DNA from: Planctomycetota bacterium
GTDB taxonomy: Bacteria; Planctomycetota; Planctomycetia; Pirellulales; Pirellulaceae
Assembly (NCBI GenBank): GCA_029259935.1
Contig: JAJDEH010000232.1
Location: 1 to 15,864 of the forward strand
Direction of reading: 5' to 3'
DNA length: 15,864 nucleotides
The position numbers were made by a program, and so were the translations under genes. The notes under the pieces were generated by a model. The model saw nothing but the letters and a program-made list of their open reading frames with translations. It was not told the origin of the DNA and did no database searches. Shown in pieces: positions 14,501-15,864 of the stretch (position 1 is the first letter of the stretch; every line of letters starts with the position of its first letter).

Positions 14501-15864
14501 CGCGTTGGCGTTCCGGAACTTGGTGATCGACGGCAAGCTCGAAGCCCGTGAGGCAATCGGCAACACGAAGAAGCTAGGCTCGCTGCAGGTCAAGGAGCGG
14601 GCCAAGCTGCAGGCCGATGTCTCGACGGTTGGAGAGCAACATTACGTAAAAGGCTTTGACGCCTCGGGCACGATAGTAATTTCGGCGGTCGATGACGCGG
14701 GTCTGATCTTCGACAAAGTGAAGATCGACGGCACCTCCAAGGGAGACGGCCTGACATTCAAAAGCAGGTTGCAAACCACGGCTGATCTGGAGGGACAAAG
14801 TATCCTCGTCGAGAAAGAGGCGATCCTAGGCGGCAACGTCAAAGGAACCGGCAACACGGTGGAGTTCCGCGACAAGGTCGAGTTGACCAAAGACGTGACC
14901 ATCACGGACACGGGGACCACTGGGATTATCTTCAACAAGACGGTGGACAGCGACGTGTTGGGTCCCAAGAAGCTGGTGATCGATGGCAGGCTGGAAGCGC
15001 GGGAGGCAATCGGCAGCACAAAGAAATTGAGCTCGTTTCAGGTCAAGGAGCGAGCCATGCTGCAGGCCGACGTCTCGACGGTCGGAGAGCAACACTACGT
15101 AAAGGGCTTTGACGCCACCGGCACGATAGTAATTTCGGCGGTCGATGACGCGGGGCTGATTTTCGACAAGGTCAAGATCGACGGCCCTTCCAAGGGAGAC
15201 GGCCTGACGTTCAGAAGCAAGCTGCACACCGCGGCCGACCTGGAAGGCCAAAGCATCCTCGTGGAAAAAGAGGCCACTCTGGGTGGCAACGTCAAAGGAA
15301 CGGGCAACACGGTCGAGTTCCGCGACAAGGTGGAGTTGACCAAAGATGTGACCATCACCGACACCGGGACCACCGGGGTTATCTTCAATAAGACGGTGGA
15401 CAGCGACGCGTTGGCGTTCCGAAACTTGGTGATCGACGGCAAGCTGGAAGCACGTCAGGCAATCGGCAGCACGAAGAAGCTGGGCTCGCTGCAGGTCAAG
15501 GAGCGGGCCAAACTGCAGGCTGACGTCTCGACGGTTGGAGAGCAACATTACAAAAAAGGATTTGACGCCTCGGGCACGATAGTGATCTCGGCGGTCGACG
15601 ACGCGGGGCTGATCTTCGACAAGGTCAAGATCGACGGCCCTTCCAAGGGCGACGGCCTGACGTTCAGAAGCAAACTACAAACTGCGGCCGACTTGGAAGG
15701 CCAAAGCATCCTCGTGGAAAAAGAGGCTACTCTGGGTGGAAACGTGAAAGGCACCGGCAACACGGTGGAGTTCCGGGAAAAGGTCGAGTTGACCAAAGAT
15801 GTGACCATCACCGACACCGGGACCACCGGGGTTATCTTCAATAAGACGGTGGACAGCGACGCGT
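11511..15864 (+). CDS. Giant LEPR-XLL surface protein with beta-helix and 151-residue repeats (partial, runs off window)
   Basis: Read codon by codon, this frame has no stop from ATG 11511 to the window end: at least 1,451 residues, 3' end missing. AGAAGG lies seven bases before the ATG. Residues 1-26 are very basic (Arg/Lys-rich). VEPLEPRAMLA at 29-39 is the LEPR-XLL motif found at the N-terminus of giant exported planctomycete proteins. Residues about 40-690 are Gly/Thr/Asn/Ser-rich and almost lysine-free, with 32-38-residue repeats of beta-helix type. Residues about 697-793 (YTVELNG...DQLQVTG... GNNDVVLV) form a module usually seen toward the end of beta-strand-repeat proteins. From about 876 the composition becomes charged and lysine-rich. 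A diverged half-repeat (about 883-961) leads into 151-residue tandem repeats from residue 962. The role is probably adhesion or cell-surface structure, by inference from architecture. Confidence 0.92.
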   Translation, partial: MSKTSRKRSRRRNARKSTGPTSRTRRLIVEPLEPRAMLAITGVVTGNTVSFTGDALPETASLTVDGSGFLAINGSTDLNNDSSLNDLLAAEITGLTYNDTGTNDTLLFEGSNAFNFSNAPAISIGETNAIRTLVVDQNLSISDAGTFTAEAVRNIEMNPGSSLATVDGNVTLSANLGATPAAGDFSGINLNDADISTTDGDILLQGRGGDDAATALHHGVVIDSGSQVTSTGVAPGAGTISVNGTGGAGTTDNRGVYVVGANTRISSVDGDVSINGVGGDGTSHSNQGVRVQFGAIVSSTGTTADAADIDIVGVGGGVGGGTFSNYGYVSELAGVSSKAGDIAITGTSGPGNDQDSIFIAFNSSVVGLESTEGGDITLTGTNATLVVENVVGSSLPTATGGITMNTDSLDLRNGSVVQGSGPLNIRPLTAGTSIGLGGGAGTLNLSSSEFARIEDGFSSINIGDATSGGVSIDGVSFNDPAAISGSSIAVSGINQGSGDVTLTASRNIFMNSGSKVATADGDITLTANQGATPASGNFVGVNIVNAALEITGTGMITVQGTGGDSGSSNYGVSVVNNSRLTGVAGGIAIVGIGGVNSGGDNIGVLVTNSSAVVTSGGGNIDVLGAGIVTGIKATGIDAGTGLVTLTAPVGIIREAEAGADVTASSVRIDGEVAPAATGATERLVIDGSVVFESDDSYTVELNGVAAGTGHDQLQVTGAARTVAIDGATLNVSLGFTPAVGDEFVIVENTDSGSTVAGTFAGLDEGDQFTVGGTLLRITYQGGTGNNDVVLVAADPDGVQAALAGSQLLVDITGDGTTGIITVLPNAIQFNDTQMSTFGFSTFDTLIVRGDVGEQILVVTGTNTLTVGTFDVEQDVEKTSLLTDVTTTGGQEYESEVDLKSDVRLTAKDGQGAHQEVIFSQPVSGDQNLIVDGKLITKEAANVSVQSLDVKGSAKLASDISATGNTVEFHGKVELTKDVTITDTGTTGVIFHKTVDSDALAFRNLVIDGKLEAREAIGNTKKLGSLQVKERAKLQADVSTVGEQHYVKGFDASGTIVISAVDDAGLIFDKVKIDGTSKGDGLTFKSRLQTTADLEGQSILVEKEAILGGNVKGTGNTVEFRDKVELTKDVTITDTGTTGIIFNKTVDSDVLGPKKLVIDGRLEAREAIGSTKKLSSFQVKERAMLQADVSTVGEQHYVKGFDATGTIVISAVDDAGLIFDKVKIDGPSKGDGLTFRSKLHTAADLEGQSILVEKEATLGGNVKGTGNTVEFRDKVELTKDVTITDTGTTGVIFNKTVDSDALAFRNLVIDGKLEARQAIGSTKKLGSLQVKERAKLQADVSTVGEQHYKKGFDASGTIVISAVDDAGLIFDKVKIDGPSKGDGLTFRSKLQTAADLEGQSILVEKEATLGGNVKGTGNTVEFREKVELTKDVTITDTGTTGVIFNKTVDSDA
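11967..13148 (+). repeat. Long-range internal duplication in the giant protein
   Basis: The 41-residue block beginning RNIEMNPGSS (11967-12089) recurs exactly 1,059 bp (353 codons) later as RNIFMNSGSK (13026-13148). By eye 25 of 41 residues are identical, including the shared ANxGATPA core. Both copies are followed by the shorter beta-helix-like repeats, suggesting that a larger segment was duplicated and then diverged. The coordinates span from the first copy to the end of the second. Confidence 0.75.
12111..13430 (+). repeat. Diverged 32-38-residue beta-helix-like repeats
   Basis: Units start at codons 201 (DILLQG), 239 (TISVNG), 271 (DVSING), 308 (DIDIVG), 341 (DIAITG) and 375 (DITLTG). 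After a gap they resume at 555 (MITVQG), 587 (IAIVG) and 619 (NIDVLG). The shared pattern is alternating beta strand, G-x-GG, about eight variable residues, N-x-GV-x-V, then S-x-V-x-S-x2-G. Alternating hydrophobic residues with Gly/Asn turns fit a parallel beta-helix. Confidence 0.7.
14394..15864 (+). repeat. 453-bp (151-codon) tandem repeat array, continuing past the window
   Basis: Copies occupy 14394-14846, 14847-15299 and 15300-15752, with the start of a fourth at 15753-15864. The period is exactly 453 bp each time, measured at the shared ACACGGT (14401, 14854, 15307, 15760), so the reading frame is preserved. Copies differ at only a small fraction of codons. Each unit starts TGNTVEF and ends GGNVKG, and holds two related halves of about 78 and 73 residues. 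A diverged half-unit precedes the array at 14169-14393. Confidence 0.95.

Noticed and set aside
14826..15548. A 240-codon open frame on the minus strand inside the repeat array, with similar ones nearby
   Set aside because: It is a by-product of codon bias opposite the long plus-strand gene and repeats with the same period. It has no ribosome binding site and no recognisable domain.
14394..15864. Tandem repeats as a CRISPR or other non-coding array
   Set aside because: The period is 453 bp, the units are coding throughout in one open frame, and there are no short repeats with unique spacers.

Overview
The window looks like a chromosomal segment of a planctomycete, most likely of the Pirellula/Rhodopirellula type. 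This rests on gene families largely confined to that phylum. They are a planctomycete cytochrome-C/DUF1549/DUF1553 protein followed by a Tat-exported DUF1501 protein, a secreted sulfatase, a WD40 protein with the juxtamembrane region of planctomycete kinase-WD40 receptors, and a giant surface protein with an N-terminal LEPR-XLL motif. The DNA is moderately GC-rich. No tRNA, rRNA, CRISPR array or phage module was seen.

Layout. Positions 1-102 hold the probable tail of an upstream gene and a strong nested hairpin with a T-tract. Two small plus-strand genes follow: a one-helix membrane protein (218-724) and a DUF2007/zinc-ribbon protein (768-1184). A minus-strand gene (1213-3351) converges on them and encodes a zinc ribbon, one membrane helix, a coiled coil and eight WD40 repeats. 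About 635 bp without a convincing gene separates it from a small orphan minus-strand gene (3987-4355). A second gap of about 390 bp precedes the sulfatase (4747-6183, minus). The sulfatase is divergent from the PSCyt1-DUF1549-DUF1553 gene (6311-9397) and its DUF1501 partner (9440-10891), with a 127-bp AT-containing control region between. The gap 10892-11510 carries a frameshifted remnant of an IS630-family transposase. From 11511 to the window edge one uninterrupted frame of at least 1,451 codons encodes a giant exported repeat protein.

How the genes fit together. The sulfatase and the PSCyt1/DUF1501 pair form the familiar planctomycete exported module linked to sulfated polysaccharide use; the exact substrate cannot be read from sequence. 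The giant protein has three zones. A nearly lysine-free Gly/Thr/Asn/Ser-rich beta-helix-like region carries 32-38-residue repeats. A module typical of the C-terminal side of beta-strand-repeat proteins follows. The third zone is a strongly charged, lysine-rich array of near-identical 151-residue (453-bp) tandem repeats that runs off the window. Each 151-residue unit is a pair of diverged half-repeats of haemagglutinin-like type. This array, its mosaic pattern of variation and its abrupt change in composition are the most unusual features here.
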